Source of the DNA: Verrucomicrobiota bacterium
Lineage (GTDB): Bacteria > Verrucomicrobiota > Verrucomicrobiia > Opitutales > Opitutaceae
DNA: 64,000 nucleotides
Assembly: GCA_019510185.1 (NCBI GenBank)
Contig: JAEKKV010000015.1
Span: 62,001 to 126,000, forward strand
Direction: 5' to 3'
The notes beneath the pieces are model-generated. The model did not search any database. It was not told where the DNA came from and saw only the letters and a list, made by a program, of their open reading frames with translations. Below, in pieces: positions 32,385-42,864 of this stretch; position 1 is the first letter of the stretch; the number at the start of each line of letters is the position of its first letter. The position numbers and the translations under genes were made by a program.

Positions 32385-32411
32385 GTTTCTCAAGCTGGCA
32401 TAACACTTTGA

Positions 32412-32789
<378 letters not shown>

Positions 32790-32812
32790 TCGCCTCGCGC
32801 GTTTTGATTTTC

Positions 32813-32843
32813 AAAGCCGGCCCGTGATCGGGCCGGCTTTTTT
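32813..32843 (+). terminator. Intrinsic terminator after the PII gene
   Basis: AAAGCCGGCCC-GTGAT-CGGGCCGGCTTTTTT. Confidence 0.9.
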
Positions 32844-32874
32844 GTGTCCGTGCCCGAGCGTCCGCGAATACCCG

Positions 32875-33363
32875 TCACGCGCCAGGATCCAGCCGGGCGG
32901 CGTAAAAACGAATGGCGCGCTGGTAGGCGAGCACGCCGGGATCCTCGGTGGTCTCCGCCAGCGTCGTGAGAAGCAATTGCATGGCTTCGGTGTGGCGGCC
33001 TGCGTCGTGCAGCGCCAGTGACAGGAAGATCTCGAACTCGCGATTTTCCGGAAACTGACGCCGGCCCGATTCCAGAACGTCGATCGCGCGGGCCGTCTGC
33101 CCCGTGCAACGCAGGGTGGAGCCGAGCCCGAGCAGCGCGCCGGAAAGTTCGTTGGGGGCGAGGCCGAGCGCCACGGCCTTTTCGTAATAGGGCAGCGCTT
33201 CCGCCGGATGCCCGAGCACGTCACAGGTCCAGGCCAGCTGGTAGACGATCTCGGCGACGTGGGGATAACGCGCATCGAGCTTCTTGAGCGAAGCGAGGAC
33301 GTGCTCGGTTTGTCCGCCGTGGCGCGCGCCGACGATGGCGTCGAGTTCGGGTTTCCAGTCCAT
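32875..33363 (-). CDS. Tetratricopeptide-repeat protein
   Basis: TPR-like repeats, e.g. LAWTCDVLGHPAEALPYYEKAVALGL. Confidence 0.7.
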   Translation of the reverse strand: MDWKPELDAIVGARHGGQTEHVLASLKKLDARYPHVAEIVYQLAWTCDVLGHPAEALPYYEKAVALGLAPNELSGALLGLGSTLRCTGQTARAIDVLESGRRQFPENREFEIFLSLALHDAGRHTEAMQLLLTTLAETTEDPGVLAYQRAIRFYAARLDPGA

Positions 33364-33435
33364 GGTGCTCCAGGAGAAAACAGGGGTAACGGAGAAGGGC
33401 GGGTGCTCCGCTGTCTCCGTTACGCCTGTCGGCCT

Positions 33436-35361
33436 TCAGGCCTTTTTCTCGGCCTTTACCGGCAACGCGCGGGTCTTGATTTCGTTCAACAGGCGGGCGA
33501 GGTAGTCGGCGAAGGGCAGGGTGCCTTCGTCGCCTTTGGCGCGGCTGCGCACGCTGACCGACTTCGTTTCGGCCTCCTTGGCGCCGAGGACGAGCATGTA
33601 GGGGATTTTTTCAAGTTCGGCGCGGCGGAGTTTGGCGCCGAGCTTTTCGTTGCGGTCATCGAGCGTGGCGCGCACGCCGGCATCGCGCAGTTGCTTGAGC
33701 AGCTCGGGACCGTAGTCGCCGATCTTGTCGTTGATGGGCACGAGGCGGACTTGTTCGGGGGCGAGCCACACGGGGAAGTCGCCGGCGAAGTGTTCGATCA
33801 ACACGCCGCAGAAGCGCTCCATCGAGCCGAAGGGCGCGCGGTGGATCATCACGGGGCGGTGTTTTTCGTTGTCAGCGCCGATGTAGTGCAGATCGAAGCG
33901 CACGGGCAGAACGTAGTCCACTTGCACGGTGCCGAGCTGCCATTCGCGGCCGATCACGTCCTTGATGACGAAGTCGATCTTGGGGCCGTAGAACGCGGCC
34001 TCGCCGGGCTCCTCGGTGAAGGGAACGCCGAGCGTGGAGGCGGCGTTGCGGCAGGCGGCCTCGGCGAGGTCCCATTGCTCGGCATTGCCGGCGAATTTCT
34101 TGCCGTCCGGATCGCGCAGGCCGACACGCACGCGGTAGTCGGACATGCCGAGCGTGGTGAGCACGGTCTTTACGAGCGAGAGACAGCCCTGGACTTCGGC
34201 GGCGACCTGCTCCTGCGTGCAGAAGAGGTGGGCGTCGTCCTGGGTGAAGCCGCGCACGCGGGTCATGCCGTTGAGTTCGCCGGACTGTTCCCAGCGGTAA
34301 ACGGTGCCGAACTCGGCGAGTCGCACGGGCAGGTCGCGGTAGGAATGCGGCTGCGAGGCGAAAATCTTGATGTGATGCGGGCAGTTCATTGGCTTCAGCA
34401 TGAAGCCGTCGAGGAGCTTGGTCGGGTCCATCACGCGGTCCTGGCCGATGACTTCCTTGCCGGCGCGCTCGTTGATGCCGGCGGCGAAGTGCGCGGACAC
34501 GGCTTCGAGGCGGGCGGTCATCTCGGCGCAGCCGCAGCCTTCGGAGGCGATTTGGGCGAGCTGGTCGGGCTCGGGAATGGCGGGGAACTGCGACTCCTTG
34601 TAGTAGGGAAAGTGGCCGGAGGTCTTGTAGAGCGTGAGCTTGCCGATGTGCGGCGTGAAGACCTGGGAGTAGCCCTGCTTGCGCAGCTCCTCGCTGATGA
34701 AATTCTGCAACTCCTGGCGAAGGATTGCGCCGTTGGGCGTCCACAGGATCAGGCCCTGGCCGACATCCTCGTCGATGTGGAAAAGCTGGAGATCCTTGCC
34801 CAGCTTGCGATGGTCGCGGGCCTTGGCCTGCTCTTGCCGCTCGAGGTATTGGGCCAGCTCCTCCTTGGTGGGGAATGCGGTGCCGTAGATGCGCTGGAGC
34901 TGCTTGTTTTTCTCGTCGCCGCGGTGATAGGCGCCGGCGATGGAGAGCAGCTTGAAGGCTTTCAGCTTGGACGAGTAGCGCACGTGCGTGCCGGCGCAGA
35001 GGTCCATGAACTCGCCGTTTTGGTAGAAGGAGATTTTTTCGCCTTCGGGAATGTCGGCGAGACGGCCGAGTTTATAACGCTCCTGTCCGCGGGACTTGAT
35101 GATTTCGACGGCTTCTTCGCGGGAGACTTCCTTGCGGTCGAAGCGCTGGTTTTCGTCGGCGATTTTCTTCATCTCGGCCTCGATGGCCGGGAGGTCCTCG
35201 AGGGTGAGTTTTTTATCGAGATCGATGTCGTAGTAAAATCCGGTGTCGGTAGGCGGACCGATGTCGAGCTTGGCATCGGGGTAGATGCGGAGAATGGCCG
35301 TCGCGAGGATGTGCGAGGCGGAGTGGCGGAGTTCTTCTAACGGGGACATGACGTGGGACAT
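33436..35361 (-). CDS. thrS: Threonyl-tRNA synthetase
   Basis: RHSASHILATAILRIYPDAKLDIGPPTDTGFYYD, LKPMNCPHHIKIFAS, RVRGFTQDDAHLFC, RPVMIHRAPFGSMERFCGVLIEHF. Confidence 0.96.
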   Translation of the reverse strand: MSHVMSPLEELRHSASHILATAILRIYPDAKLDIGPPTDTGFYYDIDLDKKLTLEDLPAIEAEMKKIADENQRFDRKEVSREEAVEIIKSRGQERYKLGRLADIPEGEKISFYQNGEFMDLCAGTHVRYSSKLKAFKLLSIAGAYHRGDEKNKQLQRIYGTAFPTKEELAQYLERQEQAKARDHRKLGKDLQLFHIDEDVGQGLILWTPNGAILRQELQNFISEELRKQGYSQVFTPHIGKLTLYKTSGHFPYYKESQFPAIPEPDQLAQIASEGCGCAEMTARLEAVSAHFAAGINERAGKEVIGQDRVMDPTKLLDGFMLKPMNCPHHIKIFASQPHSYRDLPVRLAEFGTVYRWEQSGELNGMTRVRGFTQDDAHLFCTQEQVAAEVQGCLSLVKTVLTTLGMSDYRVRVGLRDPDGKKFAGNAEQWDLAEAACRNAASTLGVPFTEEPGEAAFYGPKIDFVIKDVIGREWQLGTVQVDYVLPVRFDLHYIGADNEKHRPVMIHRAPFGSMERFCGVLIEHFAGDFPVWLAPEQVRLVPINDKIGDYGPELLKQLRDAGVRATLDDRNEKLGAKLRRAELEKIPYMLVLGAKEAETKSVSVRSRAKGDEGTLPFADYLARLLNEIKTRALPVKAEKKA

Positions 35362-35390
35362 GGTCGAAAAGGGAGTTATCGGAAACGGAA

Positions 35391-35496
35391 TTTTGTCACA
35401 GAGGGCACAGAGGGATCACAGAGTGTCACGGAGAAATACAACCGGATCGGCTCTGTGAGGCTCTGTGCAACCTCGGTATTTCCTCTGTGACGAAAA
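35391..35496. repeat. Imperfect inverted intergenic repeat built from CACAGAG units
   Basis: TTTTGTCACAGAGGGCACAGAGGGATCACAGAG ... GGCTCTGTGAGGCTCTGTGC...CCTCTGTGACGAAAA between thrS and cysS. Confidence 0.7.
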
Positions 35497-35505
35497 GTTG
35501 GGTGG

Positions 35506-36918
35506 TTATTTTTTAACGGGTTCGAGGGAGTAGCCGTCCTTGCGGTCGAGCATCGACCAACCGGCGGCGGTCAGTTCCTTGCGCAGGGCGTCGGCGGCGG
35601 CGAAGTCTTTGGCCTGTTTCGCGGCCCAGCGCTTTTCGGCTAGAAGTCGAATGCTAACAGGCGCGACGGGGTGCATAATCCCACTGAACGAAAACCCCAA
35701 AGCGAACAGCGCTTGCTTAAAAGAATCGAAGTCTGCTCTGCATGCCGAGCTGAAATTGGAGTCCAATTCTCGCATTGCTGTGAAGAGCGCTCCAAGAGCG
35801 GAGGGAGTGTTCAAATCATCCCGGAGGGCATCGAGCACCGAGGCAAAGCGACCAGACGGAGCATCCGGGAGGGATTTCGAAAAGACTCCTTCTATCTTGT
35901 CATAAAAACTCTCGATTTTCCCTAATGCACTTTCCGCAGAATGGAGTGAATCAAGAGTGAAGTTGAGTTGCTTGCGCGGATGGCCGGCCAACAGAGCGTA
36001 TCTGACGGCCATCTCATCTGAACCATGTTTTCCAACTAGGTCGTCGAGAGTATAGAGGTTTCCTAAGCTCTTGCTCATCTTCTTGCCGTCCACGAGGAGG
36101 TGTTCGCTGTGATACCAGTGGCGGGCGAAGGTGGTGCCGTTGCAGCATTCGCTCTGGGCGATTTCGTTTTCGTGGTGGGGGAAGAGCAAATCCACGCCGC
36201 CGGTGTGGAGGTCGATGGTCGGGCCGAGGATCGCTTTGCTCATGGCGCTGCACTCGATGTGCCAGCCGGGGCGGCCTTCGCTCGCACCGTCGGGACCGGG
36301 CCATTTCACGTCGCCGTCCTCGGGCTTGTGGGCTTTCCAGAGGGCGAAGTCGCTCGCGTCTTCCTTTTCGTCGGCATCGGCGGCCTGGGCCTTGAGCGCG
36401 GAGCCAACCTGAAGTTCGCGTTCTTTCACGCGGGAGAGGGCGCCGTAGTCGGGAAAGGAGGAGACTTTGAAATACACCGAGCCGTCGGCGGCGCGGTAGG
36501 CGTTACCCTTTTCCATCAGCACTTCGATCATGCTGACCTGCTCGCGGATGAATTTCGGATCGGCGGCGCGGGGTTCTTCGTGGGGCGGCAGGCAGTTCAG
36601 CTCCTTGCAGTCGGCGTGAAATTTGTCGGTCCACTGTTTCGTGACCTCGGCGAGCGGGCGGCCTTCCTCGCGGGAACGGCGGATGGTTTTGTCGTCAACG
36701 TCGGTGAGATTGCGGACGTGCTTTACCTTGTCGGCGCCGAATTCGAGTTCGAGCAGGCGGCGGAGGAGGTCGTTGACCACGAAGGTGCGAAAATTGCCGA
36801 TGTGCGCGGCGGCGTAGACGGTCGGTCCGCAATTGTAGAAGCGGAAGACGCCGTCGGGTTGCGCGGGCTTGAGTTCGCGGGTCTCGCGGGTGAGCGAGTC
36901 GTGGAGCTTGATGGCCAT
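35506..36918 (-). CDS. cysS: Cysteinyl-tRNA synthetase
   Basis: FYNCGPTVYAAAHIGNFRTFVVNDLLRR, WHIECSAMSKAILGPTIDLHTGGVDLLFPHHENEIAQSE, KMSKSLGN. Confidence 0.95.
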   Translation of the reverse strand: MAIKLHDSLTRETRELKPAQPDGVFRFYNCGPTVYAAAHIGNFRTFVVNDLLRRLLELEFGADKVKHVRNLTDVDDKTIRRSREEGRPLAEVTKQWTDKFHADCKELNCLPPHEEPRAADPKFIREQVSMIEVLMEKGNAYRAADGSVYFKVSSFPDYGALSRVKERELQVGSALKAQAADADEKEDASDFALWKAHKPEDGDVKWPGPDGASEGRPGWHIECSAMSKAILGPTIDLHTGGVDLLFPHHENEIAQSECCNGTTFARHWYHSEHLLVDGKKMSKSLGNLYTLDDLVGKHGSDEMAVRYALLAGHPRKQLNFTLDSLHSAESALGKIESFYDKIEGVFSKSLPDAPSGRFASVLDALRDDLNTPSALGALFTAMRELDSNFSSACRADFDSFKQALFALGFSFSGIMHPVAPVSIRLLAEKRWAAKQAKDFAAADALRKELTAAGWSMLDRKDGYSLEPVKK

Positions 36919-37018
36919 GGAAGAGGGAAGGTGTTAACAGGGTTTATCGGCAGGCGGAAAGGTGAAAAACGAGTGGCGACGGGACGGCCGGCATGCTTTG
37001 CTGGCGGCCCATTTCGCC

Positions 37019-38029
<1,011 letters not shown>

Positions 38030-38070
38030 TCGCTCCGGGACCGGCCGGTGGCAGCGTCGCGCCTGGACGC

Positions 38071-38098
38071 AAAAAAGGGCGGCTCGAGGGAGCCGCCC
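38071..38098 (-). terminator. Intrinsic terminator of the minus-strand acidic-tail gene
   Basis: AAAAAAGGGCGGCTC-GAGG-GAGCCGCCC (T-run on the minus strand). Confidence 0.8.
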
Positions 38099-38127
38099 GA
38101 ATAAAAGTCTGAAGCGGGAGGATCGTC

Positions 38128-38904
38128 TTAGCGTTTGCGCTTGGCCGGTTTCTTGGGCTTGTCGTCGTCGTCGTCGGAATCGGAGTCTTCCTTTTCCTCG
38201 TCGTCGTCGTCGCCTTTGGGCTTTTCCTCGTCGTCGGACTCCTCGTCGTCATCCCACTTGAGCGATTGGTCGTTCTTGAGGCGCTCTTCTTCGTCGGCGT
38301 CGAGTTCGGGCAGGTCTTCGTCGTCAATGTCCTCGTCGGACTTGCCGGAGTCTTCGCCTTCTTCGCTTTCCCAGCCGGCGGGAACGTAGTCGAGAATGGC
38401 GCAGAGTTCCTCGAAGGTGTGGATGGCCTTGCCCTCGATGAAGCTGGCGTTCTGGTCTTCGCGGATCTCGTCCTCGACCTCGTCGACGGTGAGCTTGGAC
38501 TCAAATTTGAAAATATCGTTGAGCATCTTCACGCGGCAGCGGGTGAGATGGTCGAGCAGGTCGGCGTAGGGGCCGTTTTCCTCGTCGACGATGTCGGCCA
38601 GGGCGAAGAGCTTTTCCTCGGATTCGAAGAACGAATCCTTCACGCGCTTGAGGCGCACGCGTTGCTCGCCGGCTTCGCGCTCGATGCGGAAGAGAATGAA
38701 GGCGGCCTCCATGGTGTCCTGGTCGAAGCCGTAGTCGCGCAGCGGCTCGACGAGCTCGATGAGGTGGGCCATCTGGCGCGGATCGATGATGCTGAGGCCG
38801 TCCACGTCCCAGCGCACGGGATCACTGACTTCGTCGACCCACCAATTGTGGTCTTCACCGAGACGAACGATACACCAGTCGAGAGTTGCGGAGGATTTTG
38901 CCAT
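38128..38904 (-). CDS. Hypothetical protein with extremely acidic low-complexity C-terminal tail
   Basis: Starts MAKSSATLDWCIVRLGEDHNWW; tail GDDDDEEKEDSDSDDDDDKPKKPAKRKR. Confidence 0.75.
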   Translation of the reverse strand: MAKSSATLDWCIVRLGEDHNWWVDEVSDPVRWDVDGLSIIDPRQMAHLIELVEPLRDYGFDQDTMEAAFILFRIEREAGEQRVRLKRVKDSFFESEEKLFALADIVDEENGPYADLLDHLTRCRVKMLNDIFKFESKLTVDEVEDEIREDQNASFIEGKAIHTFEELCAILDYVPAGWESEEGEDSGKSDEDIDDEDLPELDADEEERLKNDQSLKWDDDEESDDEEKPKGDDDDEEKEDSDSDDDDDKPKKPAKRKR

Positions 38905-39166
38905 GACGGATTGCTGAGGAGTTGACGGAGCAAAGAACGCGGGCGGCGACGGAGTCAAACCGCGAAAGCGACTTTGTGAAAACTTTCTTGGGACCGGGGG
39001 CCGGACGGGTTTTAGGGCCGGAAATTTCGCGCGCAGCGTGCGGCCGGCGGTTTGAAAAACAAGCATAAAAACAATGGTGAAAACTCCGGTGCGCGCGGCT
39101 GTGCGAACCGGGCCTCGCCGCGGCGGGCACTTGATTTTTTGCACTGCGGGCGCAGTGTCGCGCCTC

Positions 39167-40234
39167 ATGGATTTTTTCTACGAGCAAGTGATGCGGCGCC
39201 TGTTGTTCAAACTCGATTCGGAGCGGGCGCATGAACTGGGCGTCGACGCGATGGCCCTGCTCGGCCGGCTGGCGCCGGTGTGCCGCCTGATGGAGGCCGC
39301 GAACCGTCTGCCGCCCTCGCTCTACCGGCCGGTGGAGTCATTCGGCTTGAAATTTCCCAACGCCATCGGCCTCGCCGCGGGTTTCGACAAAAACGCGCGC
39401 GCCTGGCCGGCGGCGGCCGCGCTGGGTTTCGGGCATGTGGAGATCGGCACGGTCACGGCGCTCGCGCAGCCGGGCAACCCGAAGCCGCGGGTGTTCCGTT
39501 ATCCGGCGGAGGAGGCGGTGATCAACCGTATGGGTTTCAACAACGACGGTGCCGAGGCGGTCGCCGCGCGTCTCGCCGGGCAGCCGGGGCCGGGGCGGCG
39601 CCGCATCCCGCTGGGCGTCAACCTGGGCAAATCCAAGGTCGCTCCGCTGGAGGAGGCGGTGGCGGATTATCTCGCCAGCTTCGCCCGGCTGGCGGACTTC
39701 GCCGATTATCTGGTGTTGAACGTCTCCAGTCCGAATACGCCGGGACTGCGCCAGCTTCAGGATGTGAAGCCGCTGCGGGAACTGCTCGGCGCCATCATGG
39801 CGGCCAACCGCGAGCGTGCGGCGAGCAAGAGTGTTGGATTGCTTCCGGTGCTGCTGAAGATCGCCCCGGATCTCACCTTTCCGCAGATTGACGGCGCGCT
39901 GGAGGTGATCGCCGAATTCGGCCTGTCGGGCATCATTGCCACGAACACCACGCTGGCCCGGCCCGGCTCTTTCGCCTCGGTCAATGAAGCCGGCGGCCTC
40001 AGCGGAGCGCCGCTGCGCCGGCGGTCCACGGAGATCATCGGTTACATCGCCAAAATCACGAACGGACGGCTGCCGATCATCGGCGTGGGCGGCATCATGG
40101 ATTCGGCCGGTGCGGGTGAGAAGCTCGATGCGGGTGCGACCTTGCTGCAGGTTTACACCGGCATGATTTATCGCGGGCCGTTTTTCGCGCGCGATCTCGC
40201 CTGGGGCGTGAGCGCGCGCCAGCGCCGCGCCTAG
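39167..40234 (+). CDS. pyrD: Dihydroorotate dehydrogenase (class 2, quinone type)
   Basis: NAIGLAAGFDKNARAW, NRMGFNNDGAEAV, LVLNVSSPNTPGLRQLQ, IIATNTTLARPG, IIGVGGIMDSAGAGEKLDAGATLLQVYTGMIYRGP. Confidence 0.95.
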   Translation: MDFFYEQVMRRLLFKLDSERAHELGVDAMALLGRLAPVCRLMEAANRLPPSLYRPVESFGLKFPNAIGLAAGFDKNARAWPAAAALGFGHVEIGTVTALAQPGNPKPRVFRYPAEEAVINRMGFNNDGAEAVAARLAGQPGPGRRRIPLGVNLGKSKVAPLEEAVADYLASFARLADFADYLVLNVSSPNTPGLRQLQDVKPLRELLGAIMAANRERAASKSVGLLPVLLKIAPDLTFPQIDGALEVIAEFGLSGIIATNTTLARPGSFASVNEAGGLSGAPLRRRSTEIIGYIAKITNGRLPIIGVGGIMDSAGAGEKLDAGATLLQVYTGMIYRGPFFARDLAWGVSARQRRA

Positions 40235-41223
40235 ATCACCCAGTCCCAGGCCTGCATTTCGTCGGCGCGGCGGGACTCCACCGCTTTTTCCTTTTTGCGG
40301 CGCGAGCGCACGACGAGGTTGTCGCCCTTGTAGTAGGCGATGCTGTTGACGGGGATCGATTCGAGCAGCCAGACGTTGGCGCCGATGATGGAGTGCGCGC
40401 CGATCTTCGTGTCGCCGCCCAGGATGGTGGCGTGCGCGTAAATGGTGGTGTGGTCCTCGATGTCGGGGTGACGTTTCACGCCCTTGATGGGATTGCCGTC
40501 GCCGTCGACCTCGAAGGACTTCGCGCCGAGCGTCACGCCTTGGTAGATCTTGACGTGGTTGCCGATGCGCGCGGTCTCGCCGACGACGACACCGGTGCAG
40601 TGATCGACGAAGAAGTGCGTGCCGATTTGCGCGCCCGGATGGATATCGGCGCCGGTGCGTTCATGGGCGTGCTCGGTGATCATGCGGGGCAGGATGGGCA
40701 CGCCGAGCTTGTAGAGCACGTGGGCGATGCGCTGCAGCGAGATCACCAGCACGCACGGGTAGGCGAGGATGATCTCCTCCGTGCTGCGGGCGGCGGGATC
40801 GCCCTGGTAGGCGGCCTGCACGTCGGTCTGCACGATCTTCCGGATCTCCGGCATGTGCGCGAGCATCTCCATCGCGAGCCGCCGGGCATTGGCGGACGGA
40901 TTGGGATCGCGGGCAAAGCGAAGGGCTTTCTCGATATCGGAGGCGAGGCGGGTGTTGATGGACTCCAGCCGGCTGGCGGTGAGCGCGGGCACGTCTTTTT
41001 TCGTCACCGGCGACTGCTCGAAGAAGCCAGGGAAAAGCAGGTGCATGAAATCGAAGGAGAGGCGGTTGACCGATTCCTCGGACGGCAGGTTGATGCCATC
41101 GAGATGGTTGATACCGCCTTCGCTTTGATAAGAGGTCAGCAGCGCGTGCTTAATTTCGTCCAACGTCATGGAATATCGGAGATTCCACTCCTCTGTGATG
41201 CGGGTCAAATCCAGATGCTGCAT
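40231..41223 (-). CDS. cysE: Serine O-acetyltransferase (EpsC-type)
   Basis: TGADIHPGAQIGTHFFVDHCTGVVVGETARIGNHVKIYQGVTLGA hexapeptide repeats. Confidence 0.9.
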   Translation of the reverse strand: MQHLDLTRITEEWNLRYSMTLDEIKHALLTSYQSEGGINHLDGINLPSEESVNRLSFDFMHLLFPGFFEQSPVTKKDVPALTASRLESINTRLASDIEKALRFARDPNPSANARRLAMEMLAHMPEIRKIVQTDVQAAYQGDPAARSTEEIILAYPCVLVISLQRIAHVLYKLGVPILPRMITEHAHERTGADIHPGAQIGTHFFVDHCTGVVVGETARIGNHVKIYQGVTLGAKSFEVDGDGNPIKGVKRHPDIEDHTTIYAHATILGGDTKIGAHSIIGANVWLLESIPVNSIAYYKGDNLVVRSRRKKEKAVESRRADEMQAWDWVI

Positions 41224-41360
41224 TTATCCAAATCGCACGGTTCATAATGGCTGCGAATAGTGAAGGGAAAGCCGGGCTGATGAACGCGTGCGGGAGGGAT
41301 AAAAAGGGCACTCTAGCGTTGACCGTTTCACGCGGCGTGCCTTCGTTTGAACCATACCCT

Positions 41361-42755
41361 ATGCCCGAAATTTCCGTTTCCTCGCTTGAGCCCCGTGTTC
41401 AGAAGCAACTCGAGAACGCCCAGATCGCACTGCAACGTGGGAATCTGGATTATGTGCTCGATGTGACCTCCCAGGTGCTCAAAACCGCCCCGGCCTGTCT
41501 GCCGGTCCGGCGCTTGCAACGCGCCGCGCAACTTCGCCAGTTTGCTTCCAAGAACAAGCTGTTCAGCAAAGCGTTCGGCTCCGTCACCCAGGCCGGCTTC
41601 CTTTTTGGCGGCGGCAAAAAAGATCCGGCGAAAACGCTGGAGAACGCCGAGAAACTGCTCGCGGCCGATCCCACCAGCGTGCCCGCCCTCAAGCTTCTGG
41701 CGGAGGCCGCCTCCGGTCTCGATTTGCCCGACACCGTGGCGTTTGCCTGGGAGGCGATTCGCGAATTGCAGCCCACCGATCGCGAAACGCTGCTCACCTT
41801 GTCCGAAGTTTACCTCACGGCCAAGCGCCCGAAGGACGCGCTCCGCGTCGCGGATGAGTTGTTGAAACTGCGTCCGCAGGACGGCGACGCTCTCGCGCTC
41901 ATGCGCAAGGCGGCCATCGCCCAGACCACGGACAAGGGCAACTGGGAGGAGAAGGGCTCCTTCCGCGACAAGCTGCGCGACGAGGCCCAGTCGGTTTCGC
42001 TCGAGCAGGCGGCCAAGATCGTCACGTCGGACGAGATGACCCAGCGCTTGATCGCCGAGGCCATGGAGCGCCTCAAGGCCCAGCCCGACAATCTCAACCA
42101 TTACCGCAGCGTCGTCGAAGGCTACCGCAAGCTCAACGATCTCGACGAGGCACTCAACTATGCGCGCCAAGCCCGCAAGCTGCCGGCCGGTGCGGCGGAC
42201 ATCGCCCTGGAAAAGCAGGAAAACGAGCTGCAGTCGGCCATCCTCGAAAAGCGTCTGAAGCAATTGGGCGCCAAGCTCGCCGCCGCTCCCGATGACGTTG
42301 CGCTCAAGGCGCAGGTGGAAAAGGCGGAGAGCGATTTCGCCGCTTTCCAGATCACGCAGGCCAAGGCGTATGTGGAGCGTTATCCGAACGATTACGAGGC
42401 GCGCTTCACGCTCGCGAACCTCCATTTCGCGGCCGGCGATTTTCAAAACGCCATCGCCAACTACCAGCAGGCGCAAAAAAATCCGAAGGTGCGCATCGCC
42501 GCCATCACCGGCATGGGCAAGGCCCTCAAAGGCCGGAAGATGTTCGACCTTGCGATCGCGCAGTTCCAATTGGCCAAAGCCGAGATTTCGACGATGGACG
42601 ACCTCAAGAAGGACGTCATTTACCAGCTCGCCGAGTGCTACGAAGCCTTGGGCAAGCAGGACGAAGCCATCAGCGAGTACAAGATCCTGTACAGCGATGA
42701 CATCGGCTTCCGCGACGTCGCCGACAAGATCAACGCCTACTACGCCACCCGTTAA
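41361..42755 (+). CDS. Tetratricopeptide-repeat protein
   Basis: Multiple TPR-like helices (e.g. YEARFTLANLHFAAGDFQNAIANYQQAQ). Confidence 0.75.
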   Translation: MPEISVSSLEPRVQKQLENAQIALQRGNLDYVLDVTSQVLKTAPACLPVRRLQRAAQLRQFASKNKLFSKAFGSVTQAGFLFGGGKKDPAKTLENAEKLLAADPTSVPALKLLAEAASGLDLPDTVAFAWEAIRELQPTDRETLLTLSEVYLTAKRPKDALRVADELLKLRPQDGDALALMRKAAIAQTTDKGNWEEKGSFRDKLRDEAQSVSLEQAAKIVTSDEMTQRLIAEAMERLKAQPDNLNHYRSVVEGYRKLNDLDEALNYARQARKLPAGAADIALEKQENELQSAILEKRLKQLGAKLAAAPDDVALKAQVEKAESDFAAFQITQAKAYVERYPNDYEARFTLANLHFAAGDFQNAIANYQQAQKNPKVRIAAITGMGKALKGRKMFDLAIAQFQLAKAEISTMDDLKKDVIYQLAECYEALGKQDEAISEYKILYSDDIGFRDVADKINAYYATR

Positions 42756-42772
42756 CCGGCGTCTGTTTCCCC

Positions 42773-42804
42773 GGCCCGCTCTTGTTTAAGAGCGGGCCTT
42801 TTTT
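42773..42804 (+). terminator. Intrinsic terminator after TPR gene
   Basis: GGCCCGCTCTT-GTTT-AAGAGCGGGCCTTTTTT. Confidence 0.9.
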
Positions 42805-42864
42805 GTGTCGGCGTCGAACGACTTCACGGGACCCGCAACGGCCGGGGCGCGTGCCGGAGGCGCC

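Noticed and set aside
33208-35340. 710 aa plus-strand ORF antisense to thrS
   Set aside because: Antisense shadow of a well-supported threonyl-tRNA synthetase; low-complexity composition.
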